From the NCBI GenBank assembly GCA_963693365.1, contig CAVNZM010000033.1:1-49678 (forward strand): a DNA stretch of 49,678 bases, written 5' to 3'. Shown here piece after piece: positions 20,036 through 29,300 of this stretch (position 1 is its first letter; the number at the start of each line of letters is the position of its first letter). The notes under the pieces were generated by a model. The model saw only the letters and a list, made by a program, of their open reading frames with translations, was not told the origin of the DNA and searched no databases. Both the position numbers and the translations under genes were made by a program. Source of the stretch: Amoebidium appalachense (lineage: Eukaryota > Ichthyosporea).

Positions 20036-21505
20036 ATGCCGAGCACAACCGACTGGACCGTGGCCACCGGGCTGGCCCTCGCCAACCGGCGCAGAAACGG
20101 CTACTACGTGGGGCTCCTGCCCGACAACGCCGCCCACGACCACGACGCATACGAGCTGACGTTGCCCACCACCCGGCCGGCCACCGACTCGTACGTGGCG
20201 TGCGGTGCAGACGGCGTGCTCTCGTTTGTGGCTGCCGCCGACGTGCCCACGGACATGACGGTCAAGAACCTGGAGGCCAGGGTGGTCGCAGTGGAGGGGG
20301 TCAACACCACCCAGGACACCGACATTGCCAGTCTCAAAACCAACACGGGAGGCCTGGACACACGGCTGACGGCGGTGGAGACGAAAGCCACGAGTGCCCT
20401 CGACACGGCCAACGGTGCGGTGACGATCAACACCGCCCAGACAAACGACATTGCCGGCCTCAAAACCACCACAGGAAGTCTGGACACACGGCTCACGGCA
20501 GTGGAGAGCAAGGCCACCACCGCCCTCGGCACGGCCAACGGTGCGGTGACGGTCAACACCACACAGAACACGGACATTGCCGCCCTCAAGACCACCACGG
20601 GAGGCCTGGACACGAGGCTGACGGCAGTGGAGAGCAAGGCCACCACCGCCCTCAGCACCGCCAACGGTGCAGTGACGGTCAACACCACACAGAACACGGA
20701 CATTGCCGGCCTCAAGACCACCACGGGGAGCCTGGACACGAGGCTGACGGCAGTGGAGAGCAAGGCCACCAGCGCCCTCGGCACGGCCAACGGTGCAGTG
20801 ACGGTCAACACCACCCAGACAAACGACATTGCCGGCCTCAAGACTACCACCGGTACACTCACAACGGACATGACGGCCATCAAGAACAGACTCCCTGCCA
20901 ACACCAACAGGCTGGCCGATGAAGCGTGGGTGAGGCAGAGGACCGGCCCAGCGTACAAGGCAGTGAAGGTGTACCACATTACCAACCGAACGTGGAGCTC
21001 CCTCTTGGGCGATACAGCCGCTGCATGGGGTGACATTTTTAGCCTCAAGTCGGACACCGACCCAAACATCAACCTTGGGTGGATGACACAGCCAGGGGCC
21101 GAACTGCTCATCGTGCACGAGTTTTGGAAGGCGCTCGGCAACAACCAATTCCAGTTCATGGTGCAGGAAGGTCGGGTGTCCATGGCCTGTGTGGACCCTG
21201 TTAGTCCGAACGGCCATTACCCGTTTGCCATAGGGTGTGGTCTGATCGAGGGGGAACTACAGCCCACAGGAAACGGGACAGATTTCTGGCTACGAATAAG
21301 GGTGACCAATAGAGCCTCTGACACCTATAGCTTTGGCAATGCGTCAGGCTACAATCCATTCAACGTGCAGGTGATTGCCAGGTACCCCCACTTTAGCGAA
21401 TATGTCAACAAATCTAGCATTCCGAGAACAGACCTCAACTTCCACGATCCAAACTACTTTGCCGACTACCCATATGCAACCGAGACAGGTAGCTGGCTAC
21501 CCTAG
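20036..21505 (+). CDS. Trimeric fiber-like attachment protein with 42-residue stalk repeats
   Basis: This 489-aa protein starts at ATG 20036. Residues 1-80 form a head-proximal domain with GYYVGLLPD and YELTLPTTRP, also found in the next plus-strand protein and in the 24467 gene. Four full and one partial 42-residue stalk repeats follow (DIAGLK, LDTRLTAVESKAT, TANGAVTVNT), with a heptad-like pattern typical of trimeric coiled-coil fibers. A roughly 200-residue C-terminal domain (from about 20930) with Trp/Tyr-rich beta-like sequence would be the receptor-binding knob. It is divergent from the penton gene, which suits a vertex fiber. No damage seen. The receptor is unknown. Confidence 0.75.
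   Translation: MPSTTDWTVATGLALANRRRNGYYVGLLPDNAAHDHDAYELTLPTTRPATDSYVACGADGVLSFVAAADVPTDMTVKNLEARVVAVEGVNTTQDTDIASLKTNTGGLDTRLTAVETKATSALDTANGAVTINTAQTNDIAGLKTTTGSLDTRLTAVESKATTALGTANGAVTVNTTQNTDIAALKTTTGGLDTRLTAVESKATTALSTANGAVTVNTTQNTDIAGLKTTTGSLDTRLTAVESKATSALGTANGAVTVNTTQTNDIAGLKTTTGTLTTDMTAIKNRLPANTNRLADEAWVRQRTGPAYKAVKVYHITNRTWSSLLGDTAAAWGDIFSLKSDTDPNINLGWMTQPGAELLIVHEFWKALGNNQFQFMVQEGRVSMACVDPVSPNGHYPFAIGCGLIEGELQPTGNGTDFWLRIRVTNRASDTYSFGNASGYNPFNVQVIARYPHFSEYVNKSSIPRTDLNFHDPNYFADYPYATETGSWLP
20321..20860 (+). repeat. 126-bp tandem repeats encoding the fiber stalk
   Basis: Repeat starts are at 20321, 20447, 20573, 20699 and 20825, exactly 126 bp apart. Units two to four are nearly identical at the DNA level. 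The period is a multiple of three, so copy number can change without breaking the frame. Confidence 0.95.
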
Positions 21506-21547
21506 GTGCCAAGGTGAATATTTCTCTACGGGGTATTAAGACTCACC

Positions 21548-21607
21548 ATGAGTCATTTGCAGTGGCACGTTTCCCAGGGAATTCCCCTACTGGCACCGAG
21601 AAACTAA
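21548..21607 (+). pseudogene. Duplicated 5' end of the spike gene (20-codon remnant)
   Basis: CTCACCATGA, then codons for MSHLQWHVSQGIPLLAPRN and a stop, mirror the real start at 21637 (MNSLPWHVTEGVSLVGPK). The DNA preceding each ATG is also alike. It is either the relic of a tandem gene duplication or a short upstream reading frame acting on translation of the next gene. Confidence 0.7.
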
Positions 21608-21636
21608 ATTATTTCTAACACACTAGTAAACTCACC

Positions 21637-23691
21637 ATGAACAGTTTGCCGTGGCACGTTACCGAGGGAGTCTCCCTGGTGGGTCCAAAAAGCAGAGACT
21701 ACTACGTCGGCATCCGACCCGACTCGAGCGGGCACGGGCACGACAGCTACGTCCTCGAGCTGCCCAAAAGCCTCCCCCGAGCGGGACCTGCCTTCTTGAA
21801 GGTGGACGAGGTGGGGGCCTGTACCTTCATGCCCGTGGCGGAGGTGACCGACCGGCTGGACGACCTGGAGAGGAGGGTGGTGCTGTTGGAAAAGGGCATG
21901 GTTAAGAATTGGGAGGAGCACACCGTCTACGACACCATGAAGGAAACCCTGGACACTATAGTAAAGGTGCTGTGGGGGGACGACAAGGAGAACTTTGAAG
22001 ACAACATTGTACGTCGCCTGCTGAGGCTGGAAGGCCTGACCCCCGACCCGATATTTCCCTACTCCATGTGGGTCCGGCCAAACTTTTTGTTTTCCGACGG
22101 GTGGACGTCGGTGCGTACCATAAACAGACAGATCAAGACAGCCCTGCCCGAACGCCCCGACTTCCCCAAGTTCCCCATGATAAGCAACCCAGACACCCCA
22201 CACAGCATGGGCACCCCCCTCTTTTTTGGGAGCTGGGACGAGGAGAGACAGACCATCACGTTCCAGGCCCACCACTACCCCATGTCTGCACGAACCGCAT
22301 GCTTCAAGTTCGACCATGTCGGCATAAACGGGCAGGACAAGGACGACGGCCACACGTACACCAACTTCTACGAAAACGAAACGGACGAGGCAAGACACGC
22401 CACCCTTTGGCCCTACACCCCAACCATGGAGGCCGTCATATCATCAAACACGTACCCCCTCAACAACAACTACGCCTACAACAAGAAGGGCATCAGCAGG
22501 GTCTTACCGTTCATGACGTACGACATTGTCATGGGCACCGTGCCCCGGGGGGAGCCGCTGCAGCAGCACATTGCCGGCAAGCTCACCGCCAACCTAGACA
22601 GCAGCCAGCTGTACGAGCTCAACCAGGTCGTCGTCGAGAAGGCCGAGTACCTGCACGACGTGCCCATCATCAACACAGAGGTTGACCACACGGACCTGCA
22701 CGACACCAACAACGACTGGCACATGGACTACATCAACGAGGACAACCCCGACCTGCCCGGGGGCGGAAAGTTCCCCTACGACGACAAGGTTCTCACAAAC
22801 TGGATAAAGAGCAGGGTGTGGGCACAGGAGCAAGAGACCATATCGGGCACAACCAAGACACGGTACTTCAGGCCGGGCCTCCTGCACTTCTCCAACAGGG
22901 GTTCCAACGACTACACCACCACACGCATGGGCTACGTGAAACTTGACCACAAGGTCCACTACAAGTTTCCCAGCGTCATGTTTCAATACGAAACCACCGT
23001 CAGCGCCGTCGGTGATTTGGGGGGGACCAACAAGAGCGTGTATTCGGGCCCCAAAGGGTCACTACCCCACCCGGAAATGGAGCTCACGTACAGGGTGACA
23101 ACCCGGGTGCTACGTCTAAACTACAACGAAGCCGTTTCCCCCGACCCCTGGGACGAGGTGGACCAGCTATGGGAACCGGTGGGCTCGGCCCTCAAACAGT
23201 ACCTCAACACCATACGTGCACACATGCCCAACGGAAAGGTGCCACAGAGCATGCAGGAAAACGACCTGTGGTTTATGGTGAGGCCTAGGGAGATCAACTT
23301 TGTGCCCGTGCTAAGAGACTTCGTCGAAGAGGAAACGTTCAAACCAAGCCCGTTGGACATTGTGGAGAGTGTGATGGACTTGATGGGGGTCATACCTGTG
23401 GTCGGCGATGCCGTGTCTGCCGTGGGCAAGGGGGCATGCAAACTCGCACAGAGGTACGGAGGTAAGCTAGGCACGGGCATTGGCAAGATGGGCAAGAGGA
23501 AGGCACGCCGGGCCGCCACCGACTACGACAACTACGCCGCCGAGCTCGAGGCCTGGAAGAACAACCAGGGTAAGTACGGACCCGACCACAACGTCGTGGA
23601 TGTGGGTGACTGTGTTGGGACAACGGGCCAAAATGGACCATGCCCTAAAACTACGTGTAGGGGCCCAGCACGTCCATGCAGTAGAGTATGA
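21637..23691 (+). CDS. Large probable virion spike protein, 684 aa
   Basis: It starts at ATG 21637. The N-terminus (DYYVGIRPD, then DSYVLELPKSLP and LERRVVLLEKG) matches the anchoring domain of the fiber. The middle 450 residues are rich in aromatic and acidic residues without recognised motifs. Near residue 570 a hydrophobic segment (VMDLMGVIPVVGDAVSAVGKG) is followed by basic helices (KMGKRKARRAATDYDNY). The last 40 residues turn Cys/Gly-rich and overlap the 3' end of the convergent seven-TM gene by 41 bp, so the true end may have shifted. A spike or adhesion role is inferred from the shared domain and placement after the fiber. Confidence 0.65.
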   Translation: MNSLPWHVTEGVSLVGPKSRDYYVGIRPDSSGHGHDSYVLELPKSLPRAGPAFLKVDEVGACTFMPVAEVTDRLDDLERRVVLLEKGMVKNWEEHTVYDTMKETLDTIVKVLWGDDKENFEDNIVRRLLRLEGLTPDPIFPYSMWVRPNFLFSDGWTSVRTINRQIKTALPERPDFPKFPMISNPDTPHSMGTPLFFGSWDEERQTITFQAHHYPMSARTACFKFDHVGINGQDKDDGHTYTNFYENETDEARHATLWPYTPTMEAVISSNTYPLNNNYAYNKKGISRVLPFMTYDIVMGTVPRGEPLQQHIAGKLTANLDSSQLYELNQVVVEKAEYLHDVPIINTEVDHTDLHDTNNDWHMDYINEDNPDLPGGGKFPYDDKVLTNWIKSRVWAQEQETISGTTKTRYFRPGLLHFSNRGSNDYTTTRMGYVKLDHKVHYKFPSVMFQYETTVSAVGDLGGTNKSVYSGPKGSLPHPEMELTYRVTTRVLRLNYNEAVSPDPWDEVDQLWEPVGSALKQYLNTIRAHMPNGKVPQSMQENDLWFMVRPREINFVPVLRDFVEEETFKPSPLDIVESVMDLMGVIPVVGDAVSAVGKGACKLAQRYGGKLGTGIGKMGKRKARRAATDYDNYAAELEAWKNNQGKYGPDHNVVDVGDCVGTTGQNGPCPKTTCRGPARPCSRV

Positions 23692-24415
23692 GGTACCAGA
23701 GGGCAAGCAGGCAGCAGGCGAGCAGTGTGTATCCCAACGTGGTCAGAAACCCGTTCTCCAAAAACCCAAACTCCCACAAGTTCCAGTGGAGCTCGTCAAA
23801 CACAATGCCTGCCAGTGCAAGGCCTGCATGCACGCACACGCACAGCACAATGTTCCTGGTGAGCACGGGCACGGACAGGGAGAGCATGTACCGTGCACAG
23901 ACGAGGGTGGCACACGCCAGCACGCCCCTCAACACAAGAAACACGTAGCCAAACACCGACGGTTCAAACACGCACGTCATGCCATAGAGGGCACTTAGGG
24001 GGAGGAGGGAGGCACACACCATGTACGCCACGGCCCGTGGGAAGAACAACGTGGTCGTCACACGCATGGATCGGGCCCAGCACGCTGCTGCCAGCATGTA
24101 GGCGAGGGGGGAGGCCACATACAGCCACGAGCCCAGCCAGTAGGGTGCCCACATCACACAGTGCCCGGCCACGTCAGGGTGGGTGTCCACGTCGAGCCAG
24201 GCATACGCCACCCATTGTGCCTGGCACATGACCACACCTGTGAGGGGTAGGATGATGAGCCAAAACATGCATGTACGTTTGGCAAGTTCCGGTATGAGTA
24301 CGGCTGTGCCGTAGGACGCCACCACGAGTGCAACACACATGATGGCACAGCAGGTGGTAAAATATATACGTGCAAGGTCGACAATCATTCTCACAACTGA
24401 GTTGCCTACTACCAT
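23651..24415 (-). CDS. Seven-transmembrane protein of unknown class, 254 aa
   Basis: The preferred start is ATG 24415; the frame extends to 24502 but overlaps the divergent gene. Seven hydrophobic helices are visible, for example IYFTTCCAIMCVALVVASYG, CMFWLIILPLTGVVMCQAQW, WLYVASPLAYMLAAACWA, VAYMVCASLLPLSALYGM, VFGYVFLVLRGVLACATLV, NIVLCVCVHAGLALAGIVF and FLTTLGYTLLACCLLALWYL. The third helix has some likeness to the DWLFTTP region of microbial opsins, but helix 7 lacks the retinal-binding lysine. An opsin relation is therefore only a possibility. Its job could be in the host membrane or an internal virion membrane. It is convergent with the spike gene. Confidence 0.6.
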   Translation of the reverse strand: MVVGNSVVRMIVDLARIYFTTCCAIMCVALVVASYGTAVLIPELAKRTCMFWLIILPLTGVVMCQAQWVAYAWLDVDTHPDVAGHCVMWAPYWLGSWLYVASPLAYMLAAACWARSMRVTTTLFFPRAVAYMVCASLLPLSALYGMTCVFEPSVFGYVFLVLRGVLACATLVCARYMLSLSVPVLTRNIVLCVCVHAGLALAGIVFDELHWNLWEFGFLENGFLTTLGYTLLACCLLALWYLILYCMDVLGPYT

Positions 24416-24424
24416 CTCCGTACG

Positions 24425-24434
24425 AAAAAATGTG
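24425..24434 (+). promoter_or_regulatory. A6TGTG motif in divergent promoter (7TM / 24467 gene)
   Basis: AAAAAATGTG is followed by CAACCATAATAAAAGG, a TATA-like element, 33 bp before ATG 24467. It is the clearest plus-strand case outside 17606-17620. Confidence 0.5.
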
Positions 24435-24466
24435 CAACCATAATAAAAGGGAAAAACAAGACCAAG

Positions 24467-25042
24467 ATGTCTAACGTAACCAGGCTCAATCTGCTCACGC
24501 ATGCAGGCGGGTACGTGGGTGTGCTAGCCCACCCATCTACTGAAGCCTACGACCTCGTGTTCCCAAAACACCCACCCAAGGAAGGGGAGATGTTGGTTTG
24601 CACAGAAAAGGGGCTAGAGTGGAGACCCTTTACAGAGTGGTTGAAAGAGAATGCAAGCACCATCAGGGACGTGCTACTGCACGAGCACCCCACCCCCTCC
24701 CCCCGGCCAGACACCCCTTTCCCCCACGACCTCCTCTCCCCTACACCCCCCTTTGAGCCCCTCTTTGCCTTCCCCTCCCCACCCCCGTCACCCCCTCCCC
24801 CACCACAAGAGCTACAATCCGCCGTGCTCACCCTACTCGACGATGATGAGGGTATGGCCTCAAGCACAGGCAGCACGGACACGGAAAAGGACGTCACCCC
24901 ATTGCACCCACACCCCCTCATCCCCGACCACCCCATCAAGCTCCAGGCACCCCCTGCCCCCAAGGCCAAAAAAACGACCAGAAAGACCACCAACACCCGC
25001 AGGCCAAGAAGGGTGCCCGAGGAGAAAGTGTCAACCGACTAG
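24467..25042 (+). CDS. Protein sharing the fiber/spike N-terminal domain, 191 aa
   Basis: It starts at ATG 24467. Residues 12-55 (GGYVGVLAHPSTEAYDLVFP, then EGEMLVCTEKGLEWRPF) match the pattern YVG, YDL-x-FP/LP and a G-x-x-W/F end in the fiber and spike proteins. The rest is a Pro/Ser-rich linker with acidic patches and a basic C-terminus (KAKKTTRKTTNTRRPRR). It ends 21 bp before the integrase gene, so the two may be transcribed together. It could be a vertex adaptor carrying the same docking domain without a stalk. That is inference. Confidence 0.6.
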   Translation: MSNVTRLNLLTHAGGYVGVLAHPSTEAYDLVFPKHPPKEGEMLVCTEKGLEWRPFTEWLKENASTIRDVLLHEHPTPSPRPDTPFPHDLLSPTPPFEPLFAFPSPPPSPPPPPQELQSAVLTLLDDDEGMASSTGSTDTEKDVTPLHPHPLIPDHPIKLQAPPAPKAKKTTRKTTNTRRPRRVPEEKVSTD

Positions 25043-25063
25043 TAGCGAGCGCAGGAAACCACC

Positions 25064-25328
25064 ATGGTGGCCAGAGACAAGGGCATTGAGCAGGTGATTG
25101 AGGAGACCTACGCCACCTTCAAGCTCCCCCCCACCGTGCAGGCACTGTGGCGGCGTGCAAAAGCAAAAGACAAGAGGGTAGGGCAACCGGCCGTGCGTGC
25201 CTACCTGTCCAGAAGAAACACCGGGCAGCAGGAATCCCTCAAGGAGGTGCTCGCCCCCCATCGTATCGAGAGGAAGGACTACCTCCCCACCACAGCACGG
25301 CCGAACAGCGTGGCGGCGGATCTGTTTT
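25064..25328 (+). pseudogene. Viral retroviral-type integrase, N-terminal part (split by Copia copy 2)
   Basis: It starts at ATG 25064 (ACCATGG context). The 88 residues include the N-terminal helical region (LPPTVQALWRRAK, then PAVRAYLSRR) and the beginning of the DDE core with the first catalytic Asp at residue 86 (SVAADLF, codon 25319-25321). Copia copy 2 is inserted 8 bp after this codon at the GTTTT duplication. The reading frame resumes exactly at 32070. Polinton-family integrases insert the viral genome into host DNA. Confidence 0.85.
25324..25328. repeat. Target-site duplication GTTTT, left copy (Copia copy 2)
   Basis: GTTTT precedes TGTTG at 25329 and recurs at 32065-32069 after the 3' LTR end. 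It differs from the GGGGA duplication of copy 1, so the two insertions were independent events. Confidence 0.95.
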
Positions 25329-26253
25329 TGTTGTAATACGTAGTATTTACATATGGTAAGATCTTCTCAGTTTGTGTTATGTTTCAGTTCATATGCTTAG
25401 TGTAAATGCCACACTCCTATTATGTAAAGTGTAGCATCGATCTCCGATATGCTTGTATACTTGTAATCGTGTTGTATCGGCTTTAATCGTGTATTGTAAT
25501 ATCGATTAGAATATTTATATGTGTGTACACGGATCCACCCACTCAGGGAGAGACGTGTACATGTTCGTGTGTACATAAATATCTCTGGTTATAGTTATGC
25601 TATTACTATCTTGTTTGTTGATCTGTGCTCTCTTTTCCTTCCTCTTTCTCCTTCCTTATTTTCTTTTCTTTCTCTCCTTGTCTTCATGTGTATAATCGTA
25701 TTTCTTTTCTACTAATATATGTTAGGTAGATTTGTGTTACTTAATACGTGTTCATTGGACGGTAACACACTTAGGCTACACTTAGAATAGCATGTGTGTT
25801 TAGACTTCATTAATTCACTTTAGTTTTCATGTGTTGCCGGGCTTTAACCAATCATCAAGGTTAAGTGTGATATGTCTGAGTCTTTGCAGTATGTCATAGG
25901 TTAGAACTTCCTTGATGATGACACGAGTTGATCTTAACTAGTGTCTGTGTCCTATCGTGTACGCCTCCGCGTACCGGATCTCTCTGAAAGCAATTGGTTC
26001 TTAGTGATTGGTTTCTATTAGAGATGGATCTGATTTCCGACTGGTCGGAAATCATGTATGGATTGGACTTAGAGGAATTTCAGGTATTTATTCGAAGATC
26101 AGAATAAATTCAGTTCAGTCGTGTCTAAACATTGATGTCTGTTGTGTACACTGCTCCGATCGTTCCGTGTTTTGTTGTTGTGTGTGTCTGTGGTGTTTTC
26201 ACACTGCACCACTGTGTCTCTGCTTACATCCTAAATACTTATAAAAATTAACA
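25329..26253 (+). repeat. 5' LTR of Copia copy 2
   Basis: Length is 925 bp, with TGTTG start and TTAACA end. Near its right end it reads CCTAAATACTTATAAAAA where copy 1 has CCCAAATACTTATAGAAA, a difference shared by both LTRs of copy 2 (apart from one further base in its 3' LTR). Confidence 0.96.
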
Positions 26254-26266
26254 GGTTATGCAGCCC
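26254..26266 (+). promoter_or_regulatory. Primer binding site of Copia copy 2
   Basis: GGTTATGCAGCCC directly follows the LTR, identical to copy 1. Complementarity of GGTTATG to the initiator tRNA-Met anticodon loop suggests half-tRNA priming. Confidence 0.6.
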
Positions 26267-26315
26267 TTTTGCACGCTCCCTACACACATCTAGAACTCGC
26301 GCTCGTTTTTCAATC

Positions 26316-29300
26316 ATGGATCCAAACAAAACTGGCGTAAACAAAATCACCATGTGGAAAGGTGAAGGGAAGACTGGTCCCGATAGCAAAACTACCTATT
26401 TTCAATGGGAAATCATTTTTCTCGGCATGATGACCGGCACTAAAGGTGTCCGACTCGTGGATGTTGTCCTTGCTGACAACTACGTCCCCCCTACCACCGT
26501 CGCGGTTGACGGTGAACCCCCCTTCTATGGCTACGGCACTACCGCGGAACTCAAAGAGGCCCGCAATTGCCTCCTGCTCCATATGATACAGAACATCGAC
26601 CCTTCCGTCCTCACCACCGTTGCCCAGTACCGTATTGGCATGGACCCTGAACGGGCCATGTGGAAATTCCGTCAACACTATCTCCAAGGCAAACCCGATC
26701 AGATCCGCATCCTTCACCGTCAGTGGGATGCCTGTGCCCTTCAGCCCGGTGAATCATTCACCACCTACCTGAGCCGTCTGCAGACCATCGTGAACCAGCT
26801 CCAGTCTCTCCAAGATGAGTCCATTCACTTCACTCGTCTAGCTGAGAAGTTCTTCAATGAACTCACCACCAGAGACGACCTCACCCCTGAGTTCAATCGT
26901 CTTATCGAAGACTATCACTTCGGTGATAAGCTATTCCCCGACTTCGAGTCCCTCCATAACCACGTCAAGGGCATCGAGTTACGTCAAGACCTCAAGATGC
27001 AACTCCGGAACAACCGTGCCCACCGTGCCTCCAAGTCCAGCATGGCATTAAATGCCAGTGCTTCCCCCCGTGATCTTCCTCGCCGTGACTTACGCACCCG
27101 ACTTGACCGTACCTCTGGCACGGACCTCCGAACTCGTCTCTCCCGTCAGCACACCCGATCCCGTTCCCCCCACCGGCCTGCCTTCCGGTCCACGTCTCGT
27201 TCCCCCAGTCGTTCCCGTTTCTCGGGTTCCCGTCGTTCTGATTCCCCGGCTCGTTCTAACACCCCGTCCGTGAAAGAATGCTCCTACTGCCACGAGCCTG
27301 ATCACACGATCATCGATTGCCCTGAGCCGAAATGCCGTATGTCCAGACACAACCGTTCCCGTCAAGGCAGTGAGAAATCTGTCTCCTTTGCTTTCTCGGC
27401 ATACAATGCTAGCTCCGTCCCCGTGTCCTCCGACCCTGCCTGGGATTCCGGGTGCAACATGACTGTTTGCCCCACCCGTGAGTTCTTCCATGACCTCACT
27501 CCCCTTCCGACACCGACTCCCGTTGCTGCCTTCAATGGCACCCCCGTCTTGGCCACTCACACCGGCCATATCGTCATCAACACCACCACCGACCATGGCA
27601 CTACCACCCTAACCATTGAAGCCTACTACACCCCGTCTGGCCAAGCCTTCCTCATTTCAACATCCCAAGCTGCTGCCGAATACATCAAGGGTGATTTGAA
27701 CGATGCCTCCACTCCGTCATTCCTCTTCGACCGACTCACCGGCCGTCATCTCGTCAACCTCCGTCTACACAACGGTCTGTATTACTTCAAGGACTACACC
27801 ATTCAACCACCCACTCGTCCTGTGGCTCTGGCTGCCACTACCAGTGTTAACCCATCCATCTGGCACCATCGTCTGGGGCACCGAGCTATGACCAGCATCA
27901 AGGACATGGTGAAACACGACCTTGTTATTGGTCTCCCCTCCTCTGTCCTCGCCTGTGATGTTCCTGATTGTCATGGCTGCATTATGGGTAAGACCACCAA
28001 GGCTCCGTTCAGGGGTGACCGTCCTCACTCCAACATCCCCGGTCATGAATGGCATTGGGATTTTTTTGAGCCTACCACAACATCGTACGGAGGTTCCAAG
28101 GTTGCTCTCGTCACTGTCTGCCGTGCCTCTGGCCTCGTCAAGATCTACCCGATGGCCGACCGTACCACCACCCTGGATATTCTCACAGCTCACACCAACC
28201 TCGTTGCCACCCATGCCCCCTCCAAAGTTGGTGTTTACCACTTCGACTCCGGCTCTGAGTTCACCTCCAAGGATACCCGTGCTTTTTGCCTCTCCCAGGG
28301 CATCAAGGCCAGCTATGCTCCGGTGGACTGCCCTCAACTGAACGGCTATGTTGAACGACGTATGCGGTTCCTCCAAGAGATTGTCCGTTGCCTCCTCCAT
28401 CAAGTCCAAGATCAGTCTCTGTCTCCCAAACTGTGGGCTGAGGCCCTCCAACATGCCGCCTACATCATCAACGTCACCCCGTCCACGACTGCCAATGGTC
28501 GTACACCATTCGAGGTTTTCTACGGTGTCAAGCCCGACATCTCCGAGCTCAAAGTGTTCGGTTGCCCTGCCTACACTCACGTGCCAGCCTCTAAACGGAA
28601 CAAGCTGGCCCCCACCGTCAAACTCGGCATGTATATCGGCTATGATCTTCAATCACACTGCCACCGGATCTTCAATGCCACCACCCATCGTGTCGGCCTC
28701 TTCCGTGATGTGATTTTCGACGAATCAGCTTATCTCCCGTCCGACATTCCATCAACCCTTCCGACCCCCGACACCACTGCTACCTCGACCACCCCACCCC
28801 CCACAGTTGACACTGAAGATGATGTTTGTCTGGTGTACTCTGGCCCCCCTCCTGCCATCATCGTTCCCCCGACACCCCCCCCCCACCGGCCCCCCTGCCC
28901 CCGTGCCCGTCCAGCCTGCCGACCCTCATCCTGGCCCTGGCAACGTCACACCCATCCGACCCGGCTCCCCCGACAACTTCCACTCGGCCCCGTCCAGCCC
29001 GGAGGTTGCCCCCCCTGCACTTCCGAACTTCCAAGTTCCCCCCCCACCGTCTCCACCTACCCCGGTTCCTGCACCCCGTCGTTCTGCCCGTCTCCAGGGC
29101 AAGGTTGGACTTCAAGCCACCACCACCCTGCCAGTCCCCCCCGGTCCCCCCATCAACATCGACCAACTACCCAAACTTGTCCGTCAACTCTGTTCCGGAC
29201 CCAATGGTGATCAGGTCAAGTCAGCCCTGACTGCTGAGTATCAAGCCTTCGTCGACAAAGACATCTTTGAACTTGTTGACCCTCCCCCTGGTGCTAACAT

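Noticed and set aside
20321-20860. CRISPR-like or satellite array
   Set aside because: The 126-bp repeats are contiguous, in frame and part of a coding stalk; there are no spacers.
19931-21217. 428- and 359-codon minus-strand frames opposite the fiber gene
   Set aside because: They mirror the 126-bp stalk repeats; the plus strand has the heptad-like repeat and a proper start.
23651-24415. Calling the seven-TM protein a microbial rhodopsin
   Set aside because: There is no Lys in helix 7 and only weak helix 3 likeness, so it was kept as an unclassified seven-TM protein.
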